From Akkermansia sp. (GTDB lineage Bacteria; Verrucomicrobiota; Verrucomicrobiia; Verrucomicrobiales; Akkermansiaceae), in the NCBI GenBank assembly GCA_017415555.1, contig JAFQGF010000051.1, positions 1 through 46,385 on the forward strand: a stretch of 46,385 nt of DNA, given 5' to 3'. Position 1 is the stretch's first letter; the number at the start of each line of letters is the position of its first letter. Positions 1 through 8,721 of this stretch are shown one piece after another. A program made the position numbers and the translations under genes. A model generated the notes under the pieces. It ran no database searches and was not told the DNA's origin. It was given only the letters and a program-made list of their open reading frames with translations.

Positions 1-218
1 CATTGCTTTATGCCACCCCACCATCCGGTGGGTTCGGTTTGTTTTTTCGAGCGACCCCACGGTTCCGCCGCTGACGCGGCTACACCGTGGGCTACTATAT
101 GCCGCCCGCACTTGTGCGGGCTCTAAGTCAGGCGAGCCTGCAGCTCGCGGAACTTCCACTTTGTACATTGTCCATTGTACATTGTACTTCCACAAATCCC
201 CATTTGCCGGGCTAATCT
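1..218. repeat. REP/MITE-like palindromic element, copy 1 (cut by window start)
   Basis: This is a chain of short GC-rich hairpins: CCACC/GGTGG near 14-33, CCCACGGT/ACCGTGGG at about 56-93, GCCCGCAC/GTGCGGGC at about 104-122, and GCGAGC/GCTCGC near 132-148. The same modules recur around 10735-11090 and 18783-19130. The right boundary CCGGGCTAAT (209-218) is shared with the second copy. At about 164-189 there is a small array of TGTACATTGT-type direct repeats that the other copies lack. No open reading frame is credible here and no transposase is present in the window. Confidence 0.7.
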
Positions 219-264
219 TTGGGACACATGTGCGTCTGTTGTCCTGTCAGTCTGAACACCGGAC

Positions 265-293
265 TTGCCAGCAGGAAGATAATGTGCTAGACT
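265..293 (+). promoter_or_regulatory. promoter of patatin-like gene
   Basis: -35 TTGCCA (265-270), 17-bp spacer, -10 TAGACT (288-293). The ATG lies 7 bases after the -10, so transcription should begin at or one base before the start codon. Confidence 0.65.
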
Positions 294-300
294 GCGCTCT

Positions 301-1617
301 ATGAAAACCGGGTTGGTATTGGAAGGCGGAGCGATGCGCGGCATGTTCACGGCCGGCGTACTGGATGTGTTCATGGAATCGGGAATACGTTTTGATGGTG
401 CCATTGGAGTGTCCGCCGGGGCTGCGTTTGGGGTGAATTACAAGACCGGGCAGATAGGGCGAGCCATACGTTACAATATGCGCTTCTGCAAAGATAGTCG
501 CTATTGCGGCCTGTGGGCCTTGCTGAGGGATGGCAATATCTATAGCACAGATTTCTGCTATGGCGAAGTGCCGCTGAAGCATGACCCCTTCGATTTTGAG
601 GCATTCCGATGCAACCCTATGCCATTTTATCTGGTGGCTACGGATGTGGAGACGGGAGAGGCTGTCTATCATGAATACCGCGGGCGGGATGACTATGGGT
701 TCGACTGGATTCGGGCCTCATCCTCCATGCCTCTGGTGTCGCAGATGGTAGAGATTGAAGGGCGCAAGTTACTTGACGGCGGTATATCGGATTCCCTGCC
801 GCTGCGCTATTTCGAGAGTATCGGCTACAAACGGAATGTGGTTATTCTGACCCAGCCGCCTATGTATGAAAAGAAAGAGAACGGCCTGCTTTTTGCAGTG
901 CGTCTCATGTACCGTAAGTATCCCGCGCTGGTGAGGGCTATGGAGGAGCGACACCTGCGCTACAATGAGGCTCTGCGAGATATCGAGGAAAAAGAACGCC
1001 GGGGAGAAATCCTCGTTATCCGCCCGGAGGCTCCTTTGCCTGTGAGCCGGGTAGAAAAGAATCCCGAGCGGCTCCGGGCCGCTTATAATGCCGGCCGGCA
1101 AATGGCATGCAAGCGACTGTCCGAGCTGCGTGATTTTATGGAAATTAAGGAGGTGCAAGAGCCTTATCGGGCAATGCAGGGTGTCTATTGGCGCAAGGTA
1201 AACACAGCACTCCCTTGGGAGACGAAGGAGGAGGACTATGAATACTGGTTTGTGTTCGAGCACGGTTGCATACACCACAACATCTACTCCCGCTTCCTGC
1301 ATTGCTCCGCCGTACCAAAAGATGCAGAGCCTATTGTTTTTGATGATGATGCGCTGAACTGCCGTAAGCTGCATCATTCATTCCGGGGTGTTTCTCTCCG
1401 GGGTATCTATGATGACGAGGATGGTGCTTTTCTGCTGCACTTCAGCAACGGCGGCATCATTCAGATGTCGTTCACCGGCGATTCTGATATGTCCCACTTC
1501 TACCGGGATATCTTTTTCTATACTCCCGAATACATTGCTGTGGAGATAGAAGATGGCCTGGAGCCGGACTACTATCAGCAGTTTTTTGTGGAGCGCCTTC
1601 GCGTGCCTGTGTATTGA
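301..1617 (+). CDS. patatin-like phospholipase/lipid hydrolase
   Basis: 438 residues. The N-terminal part is a patatin fold: the oxyanion motif GGAMRG is at residues 9-14, the nucleophile elbow GVSAG puts the catalytic Ser at 38, and the second dyad residue is Asp159 in LLDGG. The best family match I recognise is the E. coli YjjU type, about 357 residues long. Residues from about 285 to the end form an additional acidic, aromatic-rich region that I do not recognise. There is no signal peptide, so a cytosolic or membrane-associated lipid hydrolase is likely; the substrate cannot be told. The start is supported by a promoter ending 7 bases upstream, which implies a leaderless mRNA. It converges on the lipoprotein gene at 1686 with no clear terminator between them. 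Confidence 0.88.
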   Translation: MKTGLVLEGGAMRGMFTAGVLDVFMESGIRFDGAIGVSAGAAFGVNYKTGQIGRAIRYNMRFCKDSRYCGLWALLRDGNIYSTDFCYGEVPLKHDPFDFEAFRCNPMPFYLVATDVETGEAVYHEYRGRDDYGFDWIRASSSMPLVSQMVEIEGRKLLDGGISDSLPLRYFESIGYKRNVVILTQPPMYEKKENGLLFAVRLMYRKYPALVRAMEERHLRYNEALRDIEEKERRGEILVIRPEAPLPVSRVEKNPERLRAAYNAGRQMACKRLSELRDFMEIKEVQEPYRAMQGVYWRKVNTALPWETKEEDYEYWFVFEHGCIHHNIYSRFLHCSAVPKDAEPIVFDDDALNCRKLHHSFRGVSLRGIYDDEDGAFLLHFSNGGIIQMSFTGDSDMSHFYRDIFFYTPEYIAVEIEDGLEPDYYQQFFVERLRVPVY

Positions 1618-1685
1618 TTTACCCTGAAGGACTTGTGGCTATTTGCTCTTCCGGCAGGATGAATATGTCAATTCAATGGGCTTGT

Positions 1686-2324
1686 TCAGAAAATCTTCAC
1701 ACCTTTGTACAGATAGAACGGGAGAGCAACAATGTGTAAGGGGATGGAGAGAACAAGTGCACCGGCGAATGCCGTGTTTTGCGCGATAGTTACCGGTGCA
1801 TCGACAAGGACAGTGGTGGTGTAGCCAAGCGCGTTATACAGACCTGCGTTCGGGGATGTGTAGGTAAAGCAACGTGTTGAATCCGTCCAATCCGGGATGT
1901 CGCGTACAATGGGTAACTGGCGACAATTGGCCGGAATAGAGGAGGCGTCCGGCACCGGGGTAAGTGGCTGGTATTTACCCGGCTTATGAGGGCTGTGTCC
2001 GGTGAGGTAGCGGGCGTATTCCTGCGGAATCTTGTAGAAATCGCTCACACCGGACACGGGGGCGGTATACTTATTTTCGTGGAACTTGCTGCCCACGCAT
2101 TTGAGAAAATTGACACTGGGGGTGTAATCCCGCTGGCGCGGCAGCTCGATGTAGTAATTCTGCCCATCAGAGAGCACCTTGCGTTGGCTGTCGGTGGTGA
2201 TATAGGCCGTGTTGGAGAAGGCCTGGTACTCCGCACAATCCAATACTTTCTGCCCGAAGTAGGAACGGCAGCTGCTCAGCAGACAGATAACACAGAGCAG
2301 GGGTAGTATGTATGGCACTTTCAT
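1686..2324 (-). CDS. hypothetical lipoprotein
   Basis: 212 residues. The N-terminus is a type II signal peptide: a short basic start, a hydrophobic core and lipobox LSSC with the acylated Cys at residue 19. The mature part is rich in Tyr, Pro and Thr and matches no family I know. A hydrophobic stretch close to the C-terminus (LVLSIPLHIVALPFYLY) could be a membrane-inserting helix, which is odd for a lipoprotein. The start codon lies one base beyond the stop codon of the ankyrin gene upstream (2326-3618), so the two are almost certainly one transcript and perhaps translationally coupled. Confidence 0.75.
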   Translation of the reverse strand: MKVPYILPLLCVICLLSSCRSYFGQKVLDCAEYQAFSNTAYITTDSQRKVLSDGQNYYIELPRQRDYTPSVNFLKCVGSKFHENKYTAPVSGVSDFYKIPQEYARYLTGHSPHKPGKYQPLTPVPDASSIPANCRQLPIVRDIPDWTDSTRCFTYTSPNAGLYNALGYTTTVLVDAPVTIAQNTAFAGALVLSIPLHIVALPFYLYKGVKIF

Positions 2325-2325
2325 T

Positions 2326-3618
2326 TTATCCTTTCTTTACGAGTGTGTAAGGGAGGTTGTGCTTCTCCAGCAGTTCGCAGAGTTGTTCATTGCCGGGGCG
2401 GATGTTCGGTTGTTCTCCATCTCGCAGGCGGGCCCCATGTTGCAGGAGAAATTCCAGCATTTGGAGTCCGGCCTGTTTATCCTCCTGGCTGGCGGAGACT
2501 CTGTAGAGAGCTAGATTGGAGACTGCGCTGATGGCCAGGCTGAGGGGGGAGTTAATTGTGGCCGTCACCCCCTCGGCTTCTGCCAGTTTTTCGGGAGTAT
2601 CGGCCAGGGCATTGACGTCTGCCCCCAGCTCCAGCAACCACTCCGCTTTCTGTATAATTTCACCCTTCGGATGGCAACAGAAACGCCCAAGCTGTTGCAT
2701 AGCCGTGCAAATGGGGATGCCATTGTCAGAAAGCTCGGGCAGGCGCAGGTCAATGAGCCCTTCTTGCTGCATAACTTTCAGTCGGTTGAGTGGGGTGATG
2801 GAAAGAAGCACCAGTCCCAGCTTCCGGCGGTTAAAGTCCCCGGGGGTGAAGCCATGCCGCAGCATCCATTCGCCCATGACTCCGCGGTCACCCCTGATGG
2901 CAGACACCATAGCCAGAAGAGTGCTTGTATCTTCGTCCGCGTTTAAATCGCCGCCATGGGCGAGCATCCATTCCAGCAGAGCAAGGCGTTTCTCGATGGG
3001 GATGATGTCAAGTGTGTCGGGGTGCATCAGCAGAATGCATTGCTGCGTGGGAGTCATGCAGCGCTCCATGTCTGCGTAGCTGATATCGAAACGATAACGC
3101 TTGTTCGGGTCACCACCCCGCTCTATCATGACCTTTGCCAGTTCTGTATCTTCGCATCTTTCCAGAGCCAGCAGAGCCGGACTCATCCCTCGCTCGGTGT
3201 AGATGTCTGTACGCCCGCTGCGTATGCACTCGTGCAACATATCGCGTATGGGGGCCTGGTAGAGCCGCCGAGCCACGTCTTCCAGCCTTTTTAGCACTAT
3301 CTCTTTCCAAGCTTCCTCCTGTCCATGCATTTCCTGAATGAGCTTATGCAGGAAGTGGCAGCCATGGCGGGAAAGAGGTACGGACGAATCTTTCGCATAG
3401 ATGCTCAGCATCCATTCATCGATGGCTCGCAGTTGCTCCTGTTGCTTCTGGCTCCAACTGGAGTGAAAGGCGGGTGTTTCGCTCCATCTCCAGCTATAGA
3501 CCCATACATAGCCGGTGCCTGCGCCAATGGCGGCAGCCGTTACCAGGGAAAGAAGTGTCCATTTCAAGATTCGCAGCCATTTGCTGCGCTTCGGTTTCAG
3601 GGTATCAGTTGGTTTCAT
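2326..3618 (-). CDS. membrane-anchored ankyrin-repeat protein
   Basis: 430 residues. After a basic N-terminus (KPKRSKWLR) there is one transmembrane helix at about residues 19-42, then a region outside the cytoplasm with several degenerate ankyrin-type repeats. Repeat cores visible include ALLEWMLAHGGDLN, AEWLLELGADVNAL and MLEFLLQHGARL. The architecture and C-terminal part resemble the protein at 20448-21623, so the two look like paralogues. Ankyrin repeats bind proteins; the partner is unknown. It is followed at one base by a lipoprotein gene, which suggests a joint envelope role. It starts just after the terminator hairpin of the GH57 gene and I see no good promoter in the gap, so it may depend on read-through. 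Confidence 0.8.
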   Translation of the reverse strand: MKPTDTLKPKRSKWLRILKWTLLSLVTAAAIGAGTGYVWVYSWRWSETPAFHSSWSQKQQEQLRAIDEWMLSIYAKDSSVPLSRHGCHFLHKLIQEMHGQEEAWKEIVLKRLEDVARRLYQAPIRDMLHECIRSGRTDIYTERGMSPALLALERCEDTELAKVMIERGGDPNKRYRFDISYADMERCMTPTQQCILLMHPDTLDIIPIEKRLALLEWMLAHGGDLNADEDTSTLLAMVSAIRGDRGVMGEWMLRHGFTPGDFNRRKLGLVLLSITPLNRLKVMQQEGLIDLRLPELSDNGIPICTAMQQLGRFCCHPKGEIIQKAEWLLELGADVNALADTPEKLAEAEGVTATINSPLSLAISAVSNLALYRVSASQEDKQAGLQMLEFLLQHGARLRDGEQPNIRPGNEQLCELLEKHNLPYTLVKKG

Positions 3619-3632
3619 AAGGGTAAAAAAGC

Positions 3633-3669
3633 GAATGCCGAAAGACGGAGCCGACGTCTTTCGGCATTC
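3633..3669 (-). terminator. rho-independent terminator after GH57 gene
   Basis: Perfect 15-bp inverted repeat (3633-3647 with 3655-3669) with a 7-base loop. On the minus strand it is followed by a run of six U (A run at 3625-3630). It ends the GT4-GH57 transcript. Confidence 0.85.
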
Positions 3670-3682
3670 TAAAATGGGTGAA

Positions 3683-4867
3683 TCAAGCCATTGTGGCTCT
3701 GGCTGCCTTATGAATGAGCTCGGCCTCCTGCTTGACGCGCACCTGCAGGTCTGCCAGGGCGTTCATGTAGTAGATGTACGCATCGAAGGGGGAGGGGTAG
3801 GGCGTGAAGCCGTTGCTCTTCTCCATGTAATGGAAGTGGTCTGCACTTTGCAGTTTACGCCACACATGAATCATGTCGCGGTCTTCGCTGTCTTTCACCG
3901 GTGTTTCCAGAGCGTAAATCTTTTTGATGGCTTCCTGCTGCATCACATTGCCGTTCCAGTGTGTGGTGGTGCCGAAGGTGGAGCAACTCACCGGTTCCGG
4001 TACGTCCAGCGTGCCGGTGGAATCGAAAGTACGCACGCACTCTGTGGGAGTCATGAAGTTGTTGCCGGCAAAGAGCGCGGCCATAATCATGCTGCGCCAG
4101 AACTCAAATACGCCGGTGGTGTCGGGCTGGCGTTCACCGAGCGTTTCGTAGTCCATGGAGATGTTGACAACCTGCCCATGCTGCTGGCCGAGCCAATCTG
4201 CAAAGGTGTAAGGTGAGAGCGGGTATTCGCTCCAGCTGGGGTCCACACGGCGATTCGCCAGGTCGTTGGACAGGTGGCGGTTGCGTACCAGTGTCTTGGT
4301 TTTGGCAATGAGGGGGGCACACTGCAGTTCGTTGGGGTGCAGGTTACGCATCATACGGCTGCTGCCATCTGCCATAATACCCTCAAACCCCATATCGTAG
4401 GCCTGGGCGGCAATGGCGTTGGAGTATAGCATGCCGGTATTCCACAGCACGGCAGGACGCTGCCCGAACAGTTCTTCGATGAGGTCCATGTGCTCGTTGA
4501 CCTGCTCGGCAAACTCTCCCGTGGAGTACAGGGATGCCAGAGATGCATAGTAGGGCATGGCCAGGAACTCCACACAGCCGGTCTCTGCCAGCTCCTGGAA
4601 GGAGGCGATGAGATCCGGGCGGTGGTATTTTGCCTGCTCCAGAATTACGCCCGAGATGGCCAGGGAGAACTTAAATTTGCCGTCCGATAGCTCGATGAGC
4701 TGCTTCATAAGGCGGTTGGCAGGCAGGTAGCAGCGTTCTGCAACCTCACTGAGAACGCGCCCATTGAGCATGTCGTCCTCGTAGAAAGCATGCTCACCTA
4801 TCTTGAAGAAGTCATACGGTATCAGGCGATTGGGCTGATGTGCATGAAATGTCAGGGAAATATTCAT
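3683..4867 (-). CDS. GH57 alpha-amylase-like protein, catalytic Glu replaced by Gly
   Basis: 394 residues of the alpha-amylase branch of glycoside hydrolase family 57. Conserved region 1 is HAHQPNRL (HQP at 10-12), region 2 GCVEFLA (97-103), region 3 LWNTGMLYSN (141-150) and region 4 MDYETLGE (238-245, with the acid/base Asp at 239). In active relatives region 3 reads NTEL, and that Glu is the nucleophile. Here position 145 is Gly, encoded GGC at 4433-4435. As it stands the chain should not hydrolyse alpha-glucans by the retaining mechanism; it may bind or regulate glucan. Residue-poor GH57 homologues are known in other gut bacteria. It follows the GT4 gene by 21 bases, so a role beside glucan synthesis is likely. 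Confidence 0.85.
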   Translation of the reverse strand: MNISLTFHAHQPNRLIPYDFFKIGEHAFYEDDMLNGRVLSEVAERCYLPANRLMKQLIELSDGKFKFSLAISGVILEQAKYHRPDLIASFQELAETGCVEFLAMPYYASLASLYSTGEFAEQVNEHMDLIEELFGQRPAVLWNTGMLYSNAIAAQAYDMGFEGIMADGSSRMMRNLHPNELQCAPLIAKTKTLVRNRHLSNDLANRRVDPSWSEYPLSPYTFADWLGQQHGQVVNISMDYETLGERQPDTTGVFEFWRSMIMAALFAGNNFMTPTECVRTFDSTGTLDVPEPVSCSTFGTTTHWNGNVMQQEAIKKIYALETPVKDSEDRDMIHVWRKLQSADHFHYMEKSNGFTPYPSPFDAYIYYMNALADLQVRVKQEAELIHKAARATMA

Positions 4868-4888
4868 AACCTTATCGAGGTGAAAAGT

Positions 4889-6190
4889 TTACCAGCCAAG
4901 AACGTGGTGGTACACGCGCAGCATCTTTTCTGCTGCGGTTTCCCAGTTGGAGTTCTTAATGTCCTGAGCGCTCTGCTCCACAACTTTCTTGTAGAGCTCC
5001 TCGTCGGTGATGAGATTCACAATGTGTTGAGCCATCATGTTCACGTCCCAGAAGTCAGCCTTCAGGGCGCCCTTCATCACTTCCGCCACGCCGCTCTGCT
5101 TGGAGATGACAGCCGGAATGTTGAACTGTGCAGCTTCCAGGGCAGAGAGGCCGAAAGGCTCTGACACGGAGGGCATACAGTATACGTCCGTCATGCTCAA
5201 CAGCTCATTCACTTTTTGCTTGTTGAGGAATCCTGTGAAGTGGAATTTATCTCCCACACCGTGGAATGCGCCGGTTTCGATAAGCTGGCGGAGTTTCTCG
5301 CCTGTGCCGGCCATCACGAAACGCACATCGTCCGTCTGTTCCAGCACCTTGGCCGCAATCTGCAGGAAGAATTCCGGCCCCTTTTGGGCCGTCAGGCGGC
5401 CCAGAAAGAGTACCAGCTTCTCCGGGAACTTCTTGCGGGTATGGAAAACTTCCACCGGGTCCGCCCCATTGTGCACCGGGAAAATCTTGGCGGGGTCGAT
5501 ACCGTAGTGGCCGGCGGCCACTGTGCCCGTGTACTTGGAAACGGGAATCACAGCATCGGCCTGTTCCATGCCGTATTTCTCGATGTCGTAAATCCAGCCG
5601 CGGGCATCGGCGCCGGCGCGGTCAAACTGAGAAGCGTGCAGGTGTACTACCAGCGGTTTTCCTGTGGCCTTCTTTACTTCCACACCTGCCAGATAAGTCA
5701 TCCAGTCGTGGGCATGCACCACATCGAAGTCGTAGCTGCGAGCCATAACGGCGCAGATTTTGGAGAACTCGATGACCTTGCGGGCGAGATCTCCGGCATA
5801 TAAATCTTCCTTGCCGGTGAAGAGAGCCAGGTCTGCCTTGTGCACTTTGCTGAAGAGCAGCTTACCCTCCTTCGTAAAGACGATGTTGCCGGGAGTTCCT
5901 TCCTCGCAAGCATAGGGGTCGAGATTCACAGGTGCTTTGCCTACCACGCTGAAACTCTCGTAGGTGTAACCCTCCTCCAGGGTTTCCATTTCCTGGTATT
6001 CCAGGTTGTTGATACCGGTGAGCCCGAACCCTTCATAGGTCGCGCCGGGTTTGGCTTTGGGAACAATCACGGTCAAATCCACTTCTTTGGCCAGCGCCTT
6101 GGAGATGCCCATACAGGCAACACCCAAACCTCCATTGATAAGCGGGGGAAACTCCCACCCCAGCTTCAGCACTTTTATTCTTCTGCTCAT
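4889..6190 (-). CDS. glycosyltransferase, glycogen/starch synthase type (GT4-like)
   Basis: 433 residues with a GT-B fold. The N-terminal domain opens with LGWEFPPLINGGLGVAC, the glycine-rich donor-binding loop typical of glycogen/starch synthases. HAHDWMT follows in the first domain, and the C-terminal domain has the E-x7-E motif in SEPFGLSALEA. The likely reaction is transfer of glucose from a nucleotide sugar onto an alpha-glucan in the cytoplasm. The downstream GH57-like gene supports a glycogen role, as the same pair occurs in other gut anaerobes. The start has one of the few good ribosome sites here (AGAGGAAAG, complement of 6192-6200). Exact donor (ADP- or UDP-glucose) is not readable. 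Confidence 0.85.
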   Translation of the reverse strand: MSRRIKVLKLGWEFPPLINGGLGVACMGISKALAKEVDLTVIVPKAKPGATYEGFGLTGINNLEYQEMETLEEGYTYESFSVVGKAPVNLDPYACEEGTPGNIVFTKEGKLLFSKVHKADLALFTGKEDLYAGDLARKVIEFSKICAVMARSYDFDVVHAHDWMTYLAGVEVKKATGKPLVVHLHASQFDRAGADARGWIYDIEKYGMEQADAVIPVSKYTGTVAAGHYGIDPAKIFPVHNGADPVEVFHTRKKFPEKLVLFLGRLTAQKGPEFFLQIAAKVLEQTDDVRFVMAGTGEKLRQLIETGAFHGVGDKFHFTGFLNKQKVNELLSMTDVYCMPSVSEPFGLSALEAAQFNIPAVISKQSGVAEVMKGALKADFWDVNMMAQHIVNLITDEELYKKVVEQSAQDIKNSNWETAAEKMLRVYHHVLGW

Positions 6191-6257
6191 ACTTTCCTCT
6201 AGTTTAGTTTGATGTTTACCCGGTTTGTGCCGGGTATCCTAACCCAGCTTCCGCACT

Positions 6258-6286
6258 ATTAGACACTTTTTTTTGCGTCTTGTCGA
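6258..6286 (-). promoter_or_regulatory. possible promoter of GT4-GH57 unit
   Basis: -35 TCGACA (6286-6281), 17-bp spacer, -10 TCTAAT (6263-6258). The leader would be about 60 bases and contains a small hairpin ACCCGG..CCGGGT. This is a weaker match than the other promoters in the window. Confidence 0.4.
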
Positions 6287-6393
6287 GCCCAAAGTGTGGA
6301 TTGTGACATTATTCCTGCCATAACACTGCGATTTATCAGTGCCTTACTGTATGACTAACAAAATTAACAGCCGGGACAGGAACCGGTGTGTCC

Positions 6394-6600
6394 TCAGCGT
6401 TCCTGATTAGCCCGGCGGATGTCCTGGAGTGCCTCTATGAAGTCGTCAAGAATCTCAGCCGGAACCATGATGCGGTCGCGGTTGGAACTTACTTTCTCTG
6501 TGATGCGCACCACACGGCCTCGGGCGTTGCTCTTGAGGTCGATGAAGAAGGTTTTACGGTCTGCGATGATTTTTTCTGTGCAAATGATGTCGTCGTCCAC
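6394..6600 (-). CDS. PUR-domain (DUF3276-like) small nucleic-acid-binding protein
   Basis: 68 residues. The pattern EKIIADRKTFFIDLKSN followed by GRVVRITE and a basic strand matches the single PUR-alpha-like repeat of the DUF3276 family. That family binds single-stranded DNA or RNA and is common in Bacteroidota, Spirochaetes and the PVC group. The start is GTG (plus-strand 6598-6600); no in-frame ATG lies close upstream. It stands alone between divergent neighbours. The product is inferred to be a housekeeping nucleic-acid-binding protein; its target is unknown. Confidence 0.75.
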   Translation of the reverse strand: MDDDIICTEKIIADRKTFFIDLKSNARGRVVRITEKVSSNRDRIMVPAEILDDFIEALQDIRRANQER

Positions 6601-6642
6601 TGTTGTAATGCGTGAGCGTGGTTATTCGCCCAACGAAAACAT

Positions 6643-6670
6643 ACTATAACATGAAATGAGAGGGAGTCAA
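6643..6670 (-). promoter_or_regulatory. promoter of PUR-domain gene
   Basis: -35 TTGACT (6670-6665), 16-bp spacer, -10 TATAGT (6648-6643). Leader of roughly 36 bases before the GTG start. Confidence 0.6.
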
Positions 6671-6751
6671 TCAATAAATCAAAATTATCGGGCAAACGAT
6701 GCTTTTTTTGCAATGAATGAGCGAGGAAGCGCCGTGAGCGGTAGTTTAGGC

Positions 6752-6780
6752 TTGCTTTCCGGCTATAAAAAAGGCATACT
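6752..6780 (+). promoter_or_regulatory. promoter of corA-argB-nadK unit
   Basis: -35 TTGCTT (6752-6757), 17-bp spacer, -10 CATACT (6775-6780). The corA ATG lies 15 bases downstream, giving a leader of about 9 bases. Confidence 0.5.
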
Positions 6781-6795
6781 ATCAGCGCAACCGGC

Positions 6796-7785
6796 ATGAT
6801 TCGCATATACACACAATCAGCACAGGGCATTACCCGAATGGTTGGTCTGGAGGACAAGGACTCCCGGCCAATCGGGATTTTCTGGATTGATTTGCTTACT
6901 CCTACGGCGGAGGAGTTGGCGTACGCTGAGCAGTTGTGCGCTATTGAAATGCCGACCAAGGACGAAATGCGCGAAATTGAGTCCACCTCGCGTCTGTACT
7001 GCGAGGATGGTGCACGTTTCATGACGACGACGGTGCTTTCCCGGGTGGAGACGGATGAACCGATGATTGCAGAAATCACCTTCATTCTGAAGGAGCGTGC
7101 GCTCATCACCATCCGTCATACGGATTCATACTCTTTCCGCGTGTTTTCTCACCAGCTTCTGCGTCGCCAGGAAACGAACCGTGACCTTGTGTTTATTGGT
7201 CTGCTGGAAACACTCGTCGACCGCCAGGCAGACGTGCTGGAGCGATTCGGAGCCGATTTGGATGCCCTGTCCAAGAAGGTATTCGGCACGCATAAGCGCC
7301 GCAAGGAAAAAGAGGAAAGCCCGGACACGGACGACCTGCGAGATGCGCTGGAGGAGCTGGGGCGTGTGGGTGACCTCATTACCCGCCAGCGAGATGCACT
7401 GGTGAACCTGCTGCGCATGATTACCTTTGCCGGCAATGAGGATTCCTGTATCAGCACGCACGACAGTCTCTATGTGCCGCTGCGCCCGGTTTCACGTGAC
7501 GTGAACTCCCTGGCAGAGTATGCCTCCTTCCTGTCCAATAAGATTAATTTCATGCTTGATGCCGTTCTGGGGCTCATTAACATCGAGCAGAACGATATCG
7601 TGAAAGTTTTCACTATCATGAGCGTGGTGTTCATGCCTCCCACGCTTATTGCCAGCATCTTCGGCATGAACTTCAAGTTCATGCCCTTCCTGCAGGAGGA
7701 GTGGGGCACCTGGGTTTCGCTCATCATGATGGTGGCGGCCGGTGTGCTACCCCTTGTCATTTTCAAACTCAAACGCTATATCTGA
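6796..7785 (+). CDS. corA: CorA-family magnesium/cobalt channel
   Basis: 329 residues. The long N-terminal cytoplasmic domain is rich in charged helices. It is followed by two C-terminal transmembrane helices separated by the signature GMN motif (FGMNFKFMP), which forms the ion selectivity loop. A basic tail (KLKRYI) ends the chain, as usual in CorA. The function is pentameric divalent cation uptake across the inner membrane. It is the first gene of a tight plus-strand run; argB starts 6 bases after its stop. Confidence 0.92.
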   Translation: MIRIYTQSAQGITRMVGLEDKDSRPIGIFWIDLLTPTAEELAYAEQLCAIEMPTKDEMREIESTSRLYCEDGARFMTTTVLSRVETDEPMIAEITFILKERALITIRHTDSYSFRVFSHQLLRRQETNRDLVFIGLLETLVDRQADVLERFGADLDALSKKVFGTHKRRKEKEESPDTDDLRDALEELGRVGDLITRQRDALVNLLRMITFAGNEDSCISTHDSLYVPLRPVSRDVNSLAEYASFLSNKINFMLDAVLGLINIEQNDIVKVFTIMSVVFMPPTLIASIFGMNFKFMPFLQEEWGTWVSLIMMVAAGVLPLVIFKLKRYI

Positions 7786-7791
7786 CGCATT

Positions 7792-8700
7792 ATGATCAGC
7801 ACACGTACGGTTATTAAGCCGGAAGAAGAAATCCGCAAGGCCGATATCCTTATCGAGGCTCTGCCTTATATGCAGTCCTACCGCGACAAGACCATCCTTA
7901 TTAAATTCGGAGGCTCCGCCATGGATGACCCGGAGTTGGTAAAGTCGCTCATGCGTGACATCGTAGTGATGGAGGCCATGGGGCTCAACCCGGTGGTGGT
8001 GCATGGAGGTGGCAAGGCTATCTCCAAGGCTATGGCTGATGCCGGTCTGGAGGCTCGCTTTGTGAACGGTCTGCGCGTTACCACGCCGGAGGCCATTGAC
8101 ATCGTGGAGCGTACGCTTTCCGGTACCATCAACCCCGGTCTGGTGGAAATGATGCGTTCTGCAGGTGGTAAGGCCGTGGGCATTCCCGGCACAAATGTGT
8201 TTGTGGGTGAGAAGCTCATGGAGCGCGATGCGGAGGGCAATCCGGTGGATATCGGCATGGTTGGTCGTGTGATTGGCAGCCAGCTGCGCCGCGTAGAGGA
8301 AGCTCTTTCCCTGCAACTTACGCCGGTTATTTCTCCGCTTGCTCGTGAGCTGGGTACCAATCAGGCTCTCAATGTGAATGCCGACCTCGCTGCTGCGGCC
8401 CTGGCCTGCGAGCTCAAGCCGGTAAAGCTTGTGTATATTTCTGATGTACCCGGTCTGATGCTGAATCCCAGTGACCCGAGCACCATCATCAAGAGTATTG
8501 ACCGCAAGGAAGCCTTCCAGCTTATCGATGAAGGTGTCATTTCCGGCGGTATGATTCCCAAAGTGAAGAGTGCTGTGGATGCACTGAATGCCGGTGTGCG
8601 TAAGGTGCACTTTGTGGATGGCCGTCTGCCGCATACTCTTCTGCTGGAGATTTTCACCCCCGAGGGTATTGGCACCGAGATTGTGCGAGAGCAGCGTTAA
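7792..8700 (+). CDS. argB: acetylglutamate kinase
   Basis: 302 residues of the amino-acid kinase fold. The phosphate-binding motif KFGGSA is at residues 38-43 and the substrate loop VVVHGGGK at 68-75. It phosphorylates N-acetyl-L-glutamate with ATP, the second step of arginine synthesis. It is separated from the other arginine gene in the window, argF (39098-40009). It sits between corA and nadK in one operon, so its expression is tied to cation transport and NADP supply rather than to an arg cluster. Confidence 0.95.
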   Translation: MISTRTVIKPEEEIRKADILIEALPYMQSYRDKTILIKFGGSAMDDPELVKSLMRDIVVMEAMGLNPVVVHGGGKAISKAMADAGLEARFVNGLRVTTPEAIDIVERTLSGTINPGLVEMMRSAGGKAVGIPGTNVFVGEKLMERDAEGNPVDIGMVGRVIGSQLRRVEEALSLQLTPVISPLARELGTNQALNVNADLAAAALACELKPVKLVYISDVPGLMLNPSDPSTIIKSIDRKEAFQLIDEGVISGGMIPKVKSAVDALNAGVRKVHFVDGRLPHTLLLEIFTPEGIGTEIVREQR

Positions 8701-8721
8701 GCCCTGCATCACTTCCATATC

